DNA of 64,000 nucleotides from CAMLIZ01 sp036231905 (GTDB taxonomy: Bacteria; Pseudomonadota; Gammaproteobacteria; Burkholderiales; Burkholderiaceae_C). A program made the position numbers and the translations under genes. Positions 25,416 through 33,102 of the stretch are shown here, one piece after another (position 1 is the first letter of the stretch; the number at the start of each line of letters is the position of its first letter). The notes beneath the pieces were generated by a model that was not told the origin of the DNA, did not search any database, and worked only from the letters and a program-made list of their open reading frames with translations. The DNA lies in the NCBI RefSeq assembly GCF_036231905.1, contig NZ_JAZARE010000006.1, positions 124,001 to 188,000 on the forward strand. The letters are read 5' to 3'.

Positions 25416-26770
25416 TCATCATGGCCGCCGGCAAGGGCACGCGCATGAAGTCGCAGCTGCCCAAGGTACTGCACCGCCTGGCCGGCCGAAGCCTGGTGCA
25501 GCATGTGCTGCACACCGCCGGGCGGCTGGCCGCCCGCCACACCATCGTGGTCACCGGCCACGGCGCCGACACGGTGGAATCGGCAATCGCCGGGCCCGGG
25601 CTGGCATTCGTGCGCCAGATGCCGCAGCTTGGCACGGGCCACGCGGTACAACAAGTCGTACCGCAGCTGGGCGACGAAGGCACGGTGCTCATCCTCAACG
25701 GCGACGTGCCGCTGGTCGCCGAAGCCACCGCCCGCGCCCTGGCCGAGGCCTGCGCCGGCGAGCGCCTGGCGCTGCTGACCATCGAGCTGCCCGACCCCAC
25801 CGGCTATGGCCGCATCGTGCGCGAGCCGGGCACCAGACGTGTGCTGGGCATCGTGGAGCACAAGGACGCCACGCCCGAGCAGCGCGCGATCCGCGAGGTC
25901 TACACCGGCATGATGGCCGCGCCCGCCGCCTGGCTGAAGCGCTCGGTGATGGCGCTGAAGAACGACAACGCCCAGCGTGAGTACTACCTCACCGACATCG
26001 TCGCCATGGCCGTGGCCGACGGCGTGCCGGTGGTGGCTTCACCCGCGGCCAGCGAGACCGAAGTGCTGGGCGTCAACAGCCCCGCCCAGCTGGCCGACCT
26101 GGAGCGCCGCTACCAGCGCGCCCAGGCCGAGGCGTTGATGGAAGCCGGCGTGCGCCTGGCCGACCCCGCCCGTTTCGACGTGCGGGGCACGCTGAGCTGC
26201 GGCACCGACGTGGAGATCGACATCGGCTGCGTCTTCGAAGGCACCGTGCACCTGGCCGATGGCGCCCGCGTCGGCCCCCACTGCGTGCTGCGCGACGCCC
26301 GCATCGGCGCGGGCGCGGTGATCCATCCCTTCACCCACATCGAAGGCGCCACGGTGGGCGCCGGCGCGCTGGTCGGCCCCTACGCCCGGCTGCGCCCGGG
26401 CGCCGAGCTGGGCGAGGAGGTGCACATCGGCAACTTCGTCGAGGTGAAGAACTCCACCCTGGCCAAGGGCGCCAAGGCGAACCACCTCGCCTACCTGGGC
26501 GACGCCACCGTGGGCGAGCGGGTGAACTATGGCGCCGGCTCCATCACCGCCAACTACGACGGCGCCAACAAGCACCGCACCACCATCGGCAACGACGTGC
26601 ACGTGGGCTCCAACTGCGTGCTCGTCGCCCCGGTGACCCTGGGCGACGGCGCCACCATCGGCGGCGGCTCCACCATCAGCAAGGACGCGCCGGCCGGGCA
26701 GCTGACGGTCGCCCGCGCAAGGCAGGTCACACTGGCGGGCTGGACCCGGCCGCAGAAACAGAAGAAGTGA
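25400..26770 (+). CDS. glmU: Bifunctional GlcNAc-1-P uridyltransferase / GlcN-1-P acetyltransferase
   Basis: The 456-aa enzyme makes UDP-GlcNAc for peptidoglycan and lipid A. The N-terminal nucleotidyltransferase has IMAAGKGTRMKSQLPKVL, and GTGHAVQQ and NGDVPL follow. The C-terminal left-handed beta-helix (from about 250) is built of hexapeptides and contains the acetyltransferase block VEVKNSTLAKGAKANHLAYLGDA and NYDGANKHRTTIG. Start ATG 25400 follows AAGGA by 7 bases. It begins inside a start-start overlap with the divergent lipoprotein gene. Palindromic element C follows. Confidence 0.98.
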   Translation: MSLQIVIMAAGKGTRMKSQLPKVLHRLAGRSLVQHVLHTAGRLAARHTIVVTGHGADTVESAIAGPGLAFVRQMPQLGTGHAVQQVVPQLGDEGTVLILNGDVPLVAEATARALAEACAGERLALLTIELPDPTGYGRIVREPGTRRVLGIVEHKDATPEQRAIREVYTGMMAAPAAWLKRSVMALKNDNAQREYYLTDIVAMAVADGVPVVASPAASETEVLGVNSPAQLADLERRYQRAQAEALMEAGVRLADPARFDVRGTLSCGTDVEIDIGCVFEGTVHLADGARVGPHCVLRDARIGAGAVIHPFTHIEGATVGAGALVGPYARLRPGAELGEEVHIGNFVEVKNSTLAKGAKANHLAYLGDATVGERVNYGAGSITANYDGANKHRTTIGNDVHVGSNCVLVAPVTLGDGATIGGGSTISKDAPAGQLTVARARQVTLAGWTRPQKQKK

Positions 26771-26914
26771 CGTAGCGCGGCACCTGTATTGGTCCCTAGG
26801 GACAGGCCGCAAAGCGGCCAGGGGAGCGCCCTTGCCGGGCGGGCGAATCCGGGAGCGGGTTTCCCGGCCCGGATTCGAACCCCCTCGGGGGGTGGCCGCC
26901 AGGCGGCCGGGGGC
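26771..26914. repeat. Intergenic palindromic element C
   Basis: The 144 bp between convergent glmU and the glycosylase gene are nearly all palindromes: GGCCGC-AAA-GCGGCC (26805-26819), CGAATCCGGG with CCCGGATTCG (26844-26853 and 26868-26877), CCCCC-TC-GGGGG (from 26880), and GGCCGCC-A-GGCGGCC (26894-26908). The last two modules are also in elements A, B or D. Confidence 0.65.
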
Positions 26915-27718
26915 TCAATCGGAGAGGATTTGTGCCGCAAGGCACAGGTCCTCCCACGCCTTGGCCTTGTCGGGCAGGTTGCGCAGCAGGTAGGCGGGGT
27001 GGTAGGTCACCACCAGCGGCACGCCCTGGTACTGATGCACCCGGCCGCGCAGGCGGCCGATCGGCTCACCGCTGCGCAGCAGCGCCTGCACCGCAAAACG
27101 GCCCATCGCCAGGATGACCCTGGGCTGCACCAGGGCCAGCTGGCGCTGCAGGAAGGGCTCGCAGCGCGCCAACTCCTCCGGCTCGGGATTGCGGTTGCCG
27201 GGCGGCCGGCACTTCAGCGTGTTGGCGATGAACACCTGGCGCTCGGGCGGGCCGGGGTCGCGGGTGAGGTTCAGCGCCCGCAGCATGCTGTCCAGCAGCT
27301 GGCCGGCCGGGCCGACAAAGGGTTCGCCCTTGCGGTCTTCCTGCTCCCCGGGCGCCTCGCCCACCACCATGAGGTGCGCACGCTCGTTGCCCACGCCGAA
27401 CACCGTGTTGCGGCGGCCCTCGCACAGGCCGCAGGCGCGGCAGGCGGCCACCGCCTCGCGCAAGGCGGGCCAGTCCAGCGCGGCGACCGGCGAAGTGGCT
27501 GTGCTCGCGGGATGATCCACCGGCACGGCAGGCGTTGCGCTCTGTGGGTCACGCGGCGCCCCGGTGGCCACCGGGGCCGCCCGCGCGGGCGCAGGCCCAG
27601 GGGCCGGCGTTGGCCGGGGCGCATCGGCCACGACCGCCATCTCTTCGGTCGCGTCCGGCACCCAGACCGAGAGCCCCATCTCGGCCAGCATCAGGCGCTG
27701 GCGTTCAGACCAGCCCAT
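26915..27718 (-). CDS. Uracil-DNA glycosylase, family 4 (Fe-S type)
   Basis: The 267-aa protein removes uracil from DNA. After a helical N-terminus (1-25) there is a Pro/Ala-rich linker (about 30-80). The catalytic domain follows: CRACGLCEGRRNTV with cluster Cys C93/C96, motif A GEAPGEQEDRKGEPFVG (about 120), KCRPPGNRNPEPEE with a further Cys, CEPFL, and motif B-like TYHPAYLLR. This fits Fe-S family 4 glycosylases. Its start overlaps the end of rimI by 14 bp, so it is third in tsaB-rimI-udg. The linker is longer than in minimal family members. Confidence 0.93.
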   Translation of the reverse strand: MGWSERQRLMLAEMGLSVWVPDATEEMAVVADAPRPTPAPGPAPARAAPVATGAPRDPQSATPAVPVDHPASTATSPVAALDWPALREAVAACRACGLCEGRRNTVFGVGNERAHLMVVGEAPGEQEDRKGEPFVGPAGQLLDSMLRALNLTRDPGPPERQVFIANTLKCRPPGNRNPEPEELARCEPFLQRQLALVQPRVILAMGRFAVQALLRSGEPIGRLRGRVHQYQGVPLVVTYHPAYLLRNLPDKAKAWEDLCLAAQILSD

Positions 27719-28208
27719 CGGGTGCCTCCGGCGGCTGCGTGATGTGCAGGCTCATCACCACCGCATCTTCCCGGCTGCCCTGCGGCCCCGGGTAATAACC
27801 GCGCCGCACGCCCACCTGCACGAAGCCATAACGTTCATAGATGCGGCGAGCGCGGGTGTTGCTCTGCCGGACCTCCAGCCACACCGCACTGGCCGGCACG
27901 CCGCGCGCATGGAGCACCAGCCGGTCCAGCAGATGACGGCCCAGGCCCCGGCCCCAATGCGTGGGCGCGACGGTGAGGTTCAGCAGGTGCATCTCGTCCA
28001 CACCCTGCATCGCCACCTGGTAGGCAACCACCTCGCCGGCCGGCCCGAGCATCACCTCGGCCAGGTAGCCCGCGGCCAGGGAATCCACGAAGTTGCCGCG
28101 GCTCCACGGGAACGCATACGCACTGGCCTCGATGGCGGCCACCGCCTCGACACGCGCGCCGGTCATCGGCACCACGCGGGGGGCTGTGGATTGCCAGGCG
28201 GCGCTCAT
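27705..28208 (-). CDS. rimI: Ribosomal protein S18-alanine N-acetyltransferase
   Basis: The 167-aa GNAT enzyme acetylates the N-terminal Ala of ribosomal protein S18. It has the acetyl-CoA site THWGRGLGRHLLDRL (Q/RxxGxG type), LEVRQSNTRARRIYERYGFVQVGVRRGYY, which matches the RimI C-terminal pattern, and the N-terminal EASAYAFPWSRGNF. The ATG sits in the tsaB stop (ATGA), and the gene overlaps the glycosylase start by 14 bp. Pairing with tsaB is the common rimI context and supports the call. Confidence 0.93.
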   Translation of the reverse strand: MSAAWQSTAPRVVPMTGARVEAVAAIEASAYAFPWSRGNFVDSLAAGYLAEVMLGPAGEVVAYQVAMQGVDEMHLLNLTVAPTHWGRGLGRHLLDRLVLHARGVPASAVWLEVRQSNTRARRIYERYGFVQVGVRRGYYPGPQGSREDAVVMSLHITQPPEAPDGLV

Positions 28209-28951
28209 CCGGCCGCCTCCCCCGCCTTGGCGGCCGCCCGCTCCGCCGTGGTCAGCGCCACCTTGTCGCGCAGGTACAGCGGCAGCGCATCGGCCGCGTC
28301 CAGCGTGTCGCCCCGCTGCCACGCCTGCTGCGCCACCCGCAGCAGCGCAGCGGCACGCTGCTGCTGCACCGGGTATTGCGCGGCGGCGCCCACCTGCAGG
28401 CGCTCGCCGAAGGCCTGCAGCGCCGAGCCCGCCAGCGCGGCCGGTGGCGCGCCGTGCCAGCGCGCATGCAAGGTCGGCAGGTCGTACAGCGCCGGCGCAT
28501 CGTGCACCGTCCAGCGGCCGTCGCTCCAGGCATAACGGCCGGCATACACCTCGTCCATGCGGGCGTCCATCACCACCCACAGATCAAAGACGGGCGGCGC
28601 GCCGGCGGCCACCCGCGCGTCCTCCGCCACGATCAGCAGGCTGTCCAGCGCCAGCACCGGCCTGGCCGCACCGAAGGCCAGGCCCTGGGCCACCGCGCAG
28701 GCGGTGCGCAGGCCGGTGAAGGCCCCGGGCCCGCACGCGAACGCGATCGCATCCAGGTCCGCGAGGCGGGTGCCCGCCTGCGCCAGCAGCCCCAGCAGCT
28801 GCGGCAGCAGCTGGGCCGAGGCCTGCGCGCCACCGGTTTGATCCACCCAGTGCTCACCACCACCAAACTGCAGCGCGAGGCACAGGCGCTCGGTGGAGCT
28901 GTCGATGGCGAGCAGGGCGTTGGAAGAGGCGCTCACGGGAGGCGTTGACAC
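28205..28951 (-). CDS. tsaB: tRNA threonylcarbamoyladenosine complex protein TsaB
   Basis: This 248-aa ASKHA-fold protein is the scaffold partner of TsaD and TsaE in making t6A37 in tRNA. It shows LLAIDSSTERLCLAL, IAFACGPGAFTGLRTACAVAQGLAF and LALDSLLIVAE, the conserved TsaB blocks; like other TsaB proteins it lacks the metal-binding residues of TsaD. The GTG at 28951 is used; another GTG at 28936 is possible, and neither has a clear ribosome site. It leads tsaB-rimI-udg. Sua5, which makes the threonylcarbamoyl-AMP used in this pathway, is at 34133. Confidence 0.95.
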   Translation of the reverse strand: MSTPPVSASSNALLAIDSSTERLCLALQFGGGEHWVDQTGGAQASAQLLPQLLGLLAQAGTRLADLDAIAFACGPGAFTGLRTACAVAQGLAFGAARPVLALDSLLIVAEDARVAAGAPPVFDLWVVMDARMDEVYAGRYAWSDGRWTVHDAPALYDLPTLHARWHGAPPAALAGSALQAFGERLQVGAAAQYPVQQQRAAALLRVAQQAWQRGDTLDAADALPLYLRDKVALTTAERAAAKAGEAAG

Positions 28952-29054
28952 AGCGGCGAGAGGCGCGCCAGGACATGTCGCGTTGCGACCGGCTGGCGCG
29001 GCGCGGGAGGCCCGCGCGGCATGCCGGCCAGTGTAGCCGTGCGATCATGCCGCC

Positions 29055-30476
29055 ATGCTCCGGTCGCTCTTGCGCACGCTGGTCCTGCTGCTCGTGCCGG
29101 CCTTCGTTTCGGCCGCCTCCGCCCAGCCCCTGCCGCGCGAGGTGGCCCAGGCGCTCAAGCGCGCCGAGGTGCCACGCGACGCGCTGGCCGTGGTGGTGCA
29201 GGAGGTGGCCGCCGGGCGCTCCCTGCCGCCGCCAAGGCTGGTGTTCAACGCCAGCCAGCCGATGAACCCGGCGTCGCTGTTCAAGCTGGTGACGACCGCC
29301 GCCGCGCTGGACCTGCTGGGCCCGGCCTACACCTGGCAGACCCCCCTGTGGCTGCAGGGCCGCCTGGACAACGGCGTGCTGCACGGCTCGCTGGTGATCC
29401 GCGGCAGCGGCGACCCGAAGCTGGTGGTCGAGCGGCTGTGGCTGCTGATGCAGCGCCTGCGCCAGCAGGGCCTCCAGGAGATCGACGGCGACATCGTGCT
29501 GGACCGCAGCCTGTTCACCGAGGCGGACATGGAGCCGGGCGCCTTTGATGGCGAGCCGCTGAGGCCCTACAACGTGCGCGCCGACGCCCTGCTGCTGAAC
29601 TACAAGTCGGTGCGCTACACCTTCACGCCCGATCCGGCGCACGGCGTGGCGCGCATCAGCGTGGAGCCGGCGCTGGCGCAGGTGATCGTGGACGCCGCCG
29701 TGCCGCTGGACGACGGGCCCTGCACCGACTGGCGCGCTCAGCTCAAGGCGAACTTCGCCGACCCGGTGCATGCGCGCTTCGAGGGCCGTTATGCCGCCGG
29801 CTGCGGCGAGCGCCAGTGGCCGGTGGCGCATGCGGAGCCCGGGCGCTACAACGCGCGCCTGCTGGAGGCGCTGTGGCGCGACAGCGGCGGCCGGCTGCGC
29901 GGCAGTGTGCGCGAGGGCAGCGCGCCGGTGGACAGCCCGCCCAGCCTGGTGGTGGAGTCGCCGCCGCTGGCCGACGTGGTGCGCGACATCAACAAGTTCA
30001 GCAACAACGTGATGGCGCAGCAGCTCTTCCTCACCCTGGGCGCGGTGCAGGCCGGGCGCGGCTCGCCGGACACGGCACGCCAGGCGCTGCAGCGCTGGAT
30101 CGCCCAGCGCTTTGGCGAGGCGGCGGCGAGCGCCACCGTGATCGACAACGGCAGCGGCCTGTCGCGCGACACGCGGGTGTCGGCCGCCCTGCTGGCGCGG
30201 CTGCTGCAGCAGGCCTATGCCGGGCCTGCGATGCCGGAACTGATGAGCTCGCTGCCGGTGAGCGGCCTGGACGGCACCTTGCGCAACGCGGCCGGCCTGC
30301 CCGCGGGCCGCGCGCACCTGAAGACCGGTTCCCTGCGTGACGTGGCGGGCGTGGCCGGCTACGTGCTCGCCGCCAGCGGCAAGCGCTACCTGCTGGTGGC
30401 GCTGATCAACCATCCCCATGCCCAGGCGGCGCGCGGCGCGCTGGATGCCGTGGTGCAATGGACCTACGACGACTGA
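29055..30476 (+). CDS. dacB: D-alanyl-D-alanine carboxypeptidase/endopeptidase (PBP4 type)
   Basis: The 473-aa periplasmic penicillin-binding protein trims peptidoglycan peptides and cuts crosslinks. The signal peptide spans 1-23 (cut after SAASA). The SxxK active site is SLFK with S74 and K77. A large inserted domain (DGDIVLDRSLF, YNVRADALLLN) precedes SNN near residue 315 and KTGSLRDVAG near 418. This is the class C/peptidase S13 layout. The SemiSWEET gene begins in the stop codon (TGATG). The gene diverges from tsaB across 103 bp without clear promoter motifs. Confidence 0.95.
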   Translation: MLRSLLRTLVLLLVPAFVSAASAQPLPREVAQALKRAEVPRDALAVVVQEVAAGRSLPPPRLVFNASQPMNPASLFKLVTTAAALDLLGPAYTWQTPLWLQGRLDNGVLHGSLVIRGSGDPKLVVERLWLLMQRLRQQGLQEIDGDIVLDRSLFTEADMEPGAFDGEPLRPYNVRADALLLNYKSVRYTFTPDPAHGVARISVEPALAQVIVDAAVPLDDGPCTDWRAQLKANFADPVHARFEGRYAAGCGERQWPVAHAEPGRYNARLLEALWRDSGGRLRGSVREGSAPVDSPPSLVVESPPLADVVRDINKFSNNVMAQQLFLTLGAVQAGRGSPDTARQALQRWIAQRFGEAAASATVIDNGSGLSRDTRVSAALLARLLQQAYAGPAMPELMSSLPVSGLDGTLRNAAGLPAGRAHLKTGSLRDVAGVAGYVLAASGKRYLLVALINHPHAQAARGALDAVVQWTYDD

Positions 30477-30817
30477 TGCCCTTGTTCGCTGTACAGCTCA
30501 CGATCGCCGACTGGCTCGGCACCCTGGCCGCCCTGCTCACCACCACCGCCTTCGTGCCACAGGCCTGGCTCACCTTCCGCACCCGCGACGTCAGCGGCAT
30601 CTCGCTGGGCATGTATGCCTGCTTCACCTGCGGCATCGCCCTGTGGCTGGCCTACGGCGTGTTGCTGGACGCCTGGCCGATCATCGTGGCCAATGCGGTG
30701 AGCCTGGTGCTGGCGACCAGCATCCTGGTGATGAAGGTCAGCGCCGGCAACAAAAAAGCCGTCGCGCCCGCAGGCGGCGACGGCCCTGGCCTGCGCGGCC
30801 AACGTCAGAAGCTGTAG
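30476..30817 (+). CDS. SemiSWEET-type sugar transporter subunit
   Basis: The 113-aa protein has three membrane helices (about 8-26, 40-60, 65-84) and the PQ-loop FVPQAWLTFRTRDVSGIS in the first third, as in bacterial SemiSWEETs, which form dimers that move sugars down their gradient. The ATG at 30476 overlaps the dacB stop; an ATG at 30458 inside dacB is the alternative start. The last 20 residues (after NKK) are a Gly/Ala-rich tail beyond the family's usual length. They are encoded by the hairpin that serves as terminator of the convergent OmpW gene. Confidence 0.85.
   Translation: MPLFAVQLTIADWLGTLAALLTTTAFVPQAWLTFRTRDVSGISLGMYACFTCGIALWLAYGVLLDAWPIIVANAVSLVLATSILVMKVSAGNKKAVAPAGGDGPGLRGQRQKL
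30752..30784 (-). terminator. Rho-independent terminator of the OmpW gene
   Basis: Read on the minus strand, GCCGTCGC/GCGACGGC (30777-30784 with 30758-30765) forms an 8-bp stem followed by T6 (complement of 30752-30757). It lies 20 bp after the OmpW stop and inside the coding end of the SemiSWEET gene. Confidence 0.9.
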
Positions 30818-31482
30818 CCCACGCAGAGGGTGTAGGCCACCGGGTTGAACTTGATGTGGGTGGTGCGCACCACGTCGCCAGAGGCGGTGGTCGTGGTGGC
30901 CTTCAGGTCGCTCTTGACATCGGCATAGGCGATGGTGCCCACGATGGACCAGGCCTTGTCGATCGCATAACTGGCACCCACGTGGGCGGCCAGGCCCCAG
31001 GAGTCCGACAGCTCGATCTTGGTCGGGCCGCCGCTGGCCGCTTCACCCGATGCCGTGCTGCGGGCACCGGTGAAATGGGTGTAGTTGATGCCCACACCCA
31101 CGAAGGGCTCGACCTTGGCCATCGGGCTGAAGTGGTAGTTCACGAGCACCGTGGGCGCCACCTGCTTCACCGACGAGATCTGGCCAAAGGGCTCGATGAA
31201 GCCGCGGCCATAGGTCTTGTGGCGCGGCGGGATGCCCAGCGCGGCCTCCACGCTCCAGGCTGGCGTGAAGCGGTACGTGTAGCCAAAGCCGACGGTGGAG
31301 GCGTCGTCCACCTCGATCTGGGCGCCGGGCGCAGGCAACGCCTGGCCGCCGGACAGCGCCGGTGCCCGGCTGTGCACGTCGATGTAGGCGCCGCCCACGT
31401 AGACGGTGTTCGACTGCGCCGAGGCGCCCGCAGCGCCGAGCGACAGCAGCGCCGCCGCGGCGGCCGAAAGAAGGTTTTTCAT
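30805..31482 (-). CDS. OmpW-family outer membrane protein
   Basis: The 225-aa protein has a cleavable signal peptide (1-23, SLGAAGASA) and a beta-barrel pattern of alternating hydrophobic residues ending in aromatic Phe (VAYTLCVGYSF), which targets BAM assembly. Blocks VGFGYTYRFTPAWSVEAALG, VNYHFSPMAKVEPFVGVGINYTHF and the Gly-rich turns match OmpW. Small hydrophobic-compound diffusion is the family role. The ATG at 31482 follows AAGGA by 11 bases. The gene ends 13 bp before the SemiSWEET stop (overlapping by 13 bp) and has a T-rich terminator. Confidence 0.92.
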   Translation of the reverse strand: MKNLLSAAAAALLSLGAAGASAQSNTVYVGGAYIDVHSRAPALSGGQALPAPGAQIEVDDASTVGFGYTYRFTPAWSVEAALGIPPRHKTYGRGFIEPFGQISSVKQVAPTVLVNYHFSPMAKVEPFVGVGINYTHFTGARSTASGEAASGGPTKIELSDSWGLAAHVGASYAIDKAWSIVGTIAYADVKSDLKATTTTASGDVVRTTHIKFNPVAYTLCVGYSF

Positions 31483-31513
31483 GGGATGTTGATTCCTTGG
31501 CTGCGGTGGCGGA

Positions 31514-32908
31514 TCACAGCGCGGAGAAGACGCTGCGCACAAGCGCATTGCAGAACGGCGGCACCAGCGTGCCGTGGTACTGCGCGGTGGCGTTGGAGCC
31601 GGCCGCGGCCTTGGCCTGCTGGAAGCCGCCGTAGATCTGGTCTCCCGCGGCGCCGGCCGGCAAGGTGGCGCGGTTTTCGAGGTCGAAGGCCGCAACCGGC
31701 GTGACGCCCTGCGTGGCGAACGCGCTCACCGCGGCGGTGGTGTTCACCTGGTAGAACACGGTGGGGTCGTTGAAGCCGCCACAGAGTGCGACCGGATGTT
31801 GCGGCTTCCAGACGATCGGCGTGGTGTTGTCGAAGCCGGCCAGCGTGTTGGTGACCGAATCCTTGCGGTAACCGGAGGTCGAATACCCGGCGCGGAAGGT
31901 GTCGGTCAGCAGGCCACCGGTACCAAACAGCTTGGTGAAGGTCGGATCAGCGGGGAGCTTGCCTGCGGCGATCAGCTGGTCCAGCGGAGTGTCGGTGGGG
32001 AACAGCGTTTCCGCGGTGGCGGCGAAGGGGGCCTGGTAGGCGTCCGCGGCCGTCGCGTACACGTTGTGGTAGGACTTCTGGTAGCTGGTGAGCAACAGCG
32101 GCGTGAAGATGGTCGCGCCTGCGTTGATCGGGCCCGGGCCGGTCACCACGTCGGCCATGGTCACCAGGTTGTACGGGCCCGACATGCCGGCGGACGCGGT
32201 CACGGTGAACTCGCCCGAATAGTCGCGCTCCAGGGCCCGGTGCGTCGCCATCGCAACGTGTCCGCCCTGCGAGTAGCCGGTGACGAAGAGCTTGCTGGAG
32301 GGCTTGGTGCCGGTGGTGGCGGCCAGATGGGCCTTGGCGGCACGCAGGCCGTCCACCATGTCCACCGCCTGTGCCTCGGCATTCAGGTAGGGGTGCCATT
32401 CCAGCGACGATTTGTCGTAGCCCAGGTAGTTGGGGGCCACGACCACGAAGCCTTGGGCCGCGTACATCGCGACCACGAGCGAGCCTTCCGCCCCGCCGGC
32501 GTTGTTGAAGGCGCCGGTGGTGGTGCTGCGGGAGATGTCGGCGATGTTGTAAGACTTCGCGGTGGTGGTGCCGTGGGCATACAGCACCACGGGGCGCTCA
32601 CCGCTGCATTGCGGCGCGCTGCCCGAGGGCACGAACACCGCGGCCGACGCAGTGGCCGGTGCGCCGGCCGGATCGCGCGTCATGTAGAGCACGTAGCGAA
32701 TGTCCACGTCGCACGCCGCCGGGCCGGTGAGGGCCTGGATGCCGGAGGCGGTGGTGCCCGCATTGATCTGCGCGGTGGTGGCCTGGCCGGCCAGCTGTGC
32801 TGTGATGATGGTGCCGCGCGGCGGGGGCGGATCGTCGCCGCCGCCACCGCACGCCGCCAACATGGCGCTGACCACGACGGTCAGCACGCCTGCATGAATC
32901 CTGTTCAT
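31514..32908 (-). CDS. Secreted lipase/esterase-like lipoprotein (alpha/beta hydrolase)
   Basis: The 464-aa protein has a lipoprotein signal (MNRIHAGVLTVVVSAMLAAC, Cys20) and a Gly/Asp/Pro-rich linker. An alpha/beta-hydrolase fold follows: RPVVLYAHGTT, the oxyanion region, the nucleophile elbow GYSQGG with S213, and a lid-like middle segment. It resembles the secretory lipase family (DUF/LIP-like). Esterase or lipase activity is inferred. The ATG at 32908 lacks a strong ribosome site. A perfect palindrome between its -10 and ATG (32942-32965) suggests repressor control. Catalytic Asp and His cannot be assigned by eye. Confidence 0.85.
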   Translation of the reverse strand: MNRIHAGVLTVVVSAMLAACGGGGDDPPPPRGTIITAQLAGQATTAQINAGTTASGIQALTGPAACDVDIRYVLYMTRDPAGAPATASAAVFVPSGSAPQCSGERPVVLYAHGTTTAKSYNIADISRSTTTGAFNNAGGAEGSLVVAMYAAQGFVVVAPNYLGYDKSSLEWHPYLNAEAQAVDMVDGLRAAKAHLAATTGTKPSSKLFVTGYSQGGHVAMATHRALERDYSGEFTVTASAGMSGPYNLVTMADVVTGPGPINAGATIFTPLLLTSYQKSYHNVYATAADAYQAPFAATAETLFPTDTPLDQLIAAGKLPADPTFTKLFGTGGLLTDTFRAGYSTSGYRKDSVTNTLAGFDNTTPIVWKPQHPVALCGGFNDPTVFYQVNTTAAVSAFATQGVTPVAAFDLENRATLPAGAAGDQIYGGFQQAKAAAGSNATAQYHGTLVPPFCNALVRSVFSAL

Positions 32909-32941
32909 CGAAACAACCCCTTTGCCAAGCAGCAGAAGACA

Positions 32942-32980
32942 AAAAGCGAACGAGCGTTCGCTTTTGTTGAAGTCACTATA
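32942..32980 (-). promoter_or_regulatory. Palindromic operator and -10 of the lipase gene
   Basis: AAAAGCGAAC (32942-32951) and GTTCGCTTTT (32956-32965) form a perfect 10-bp dyad with spacer GAGC. A minus-strand TATAGT lies at 32975-32980, so the dyad covers the transcript start region. The GCGAACG-CGTTCGC core resembles TetR-family operators. Its T5 on the minus strand also allows a terminator reading. Confidence 0.55.
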
Positions 32981-33054
32981 CGGGCAGGTTTCCATGGCTC
33001 CGAGCCGGGGAAACCCGGCTTGGGGCGGCGCCTCTAACCACCGGCTCGGCGATG

Positions 33055-33081
33055 AAAAAAGCCGCCTCGGAGGCGGCTTTT
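33055..33081. terminator. Bidirectional terminator after the SGNH-like gene
   Basis: GCCGCCT (33061-33067), loop CGG, AGGCGGC (33071-33077), flanked by A6 on the left and T4 on the right. Its minus-strand reading ends in T6, suiting the SGNH-like gene that stops at 33103. Region 33000-33050 holds another hairpin AGCCGGG/CCCGGCT (33003-33020) without T run. Confidence 0.85.
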
Positions 33082-33102
33082 GCAAGGCAGCGGCCAGCGC
33101 CG

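Noticed and set aside
26844..26880. GGATTCGAAC, which looks like the T arm of a tRNA
   Set aside because: No anticodon, D arm or acceptor stem can be folded around it; the bases belong to a perfect 10-bp inverted repeat in element C.
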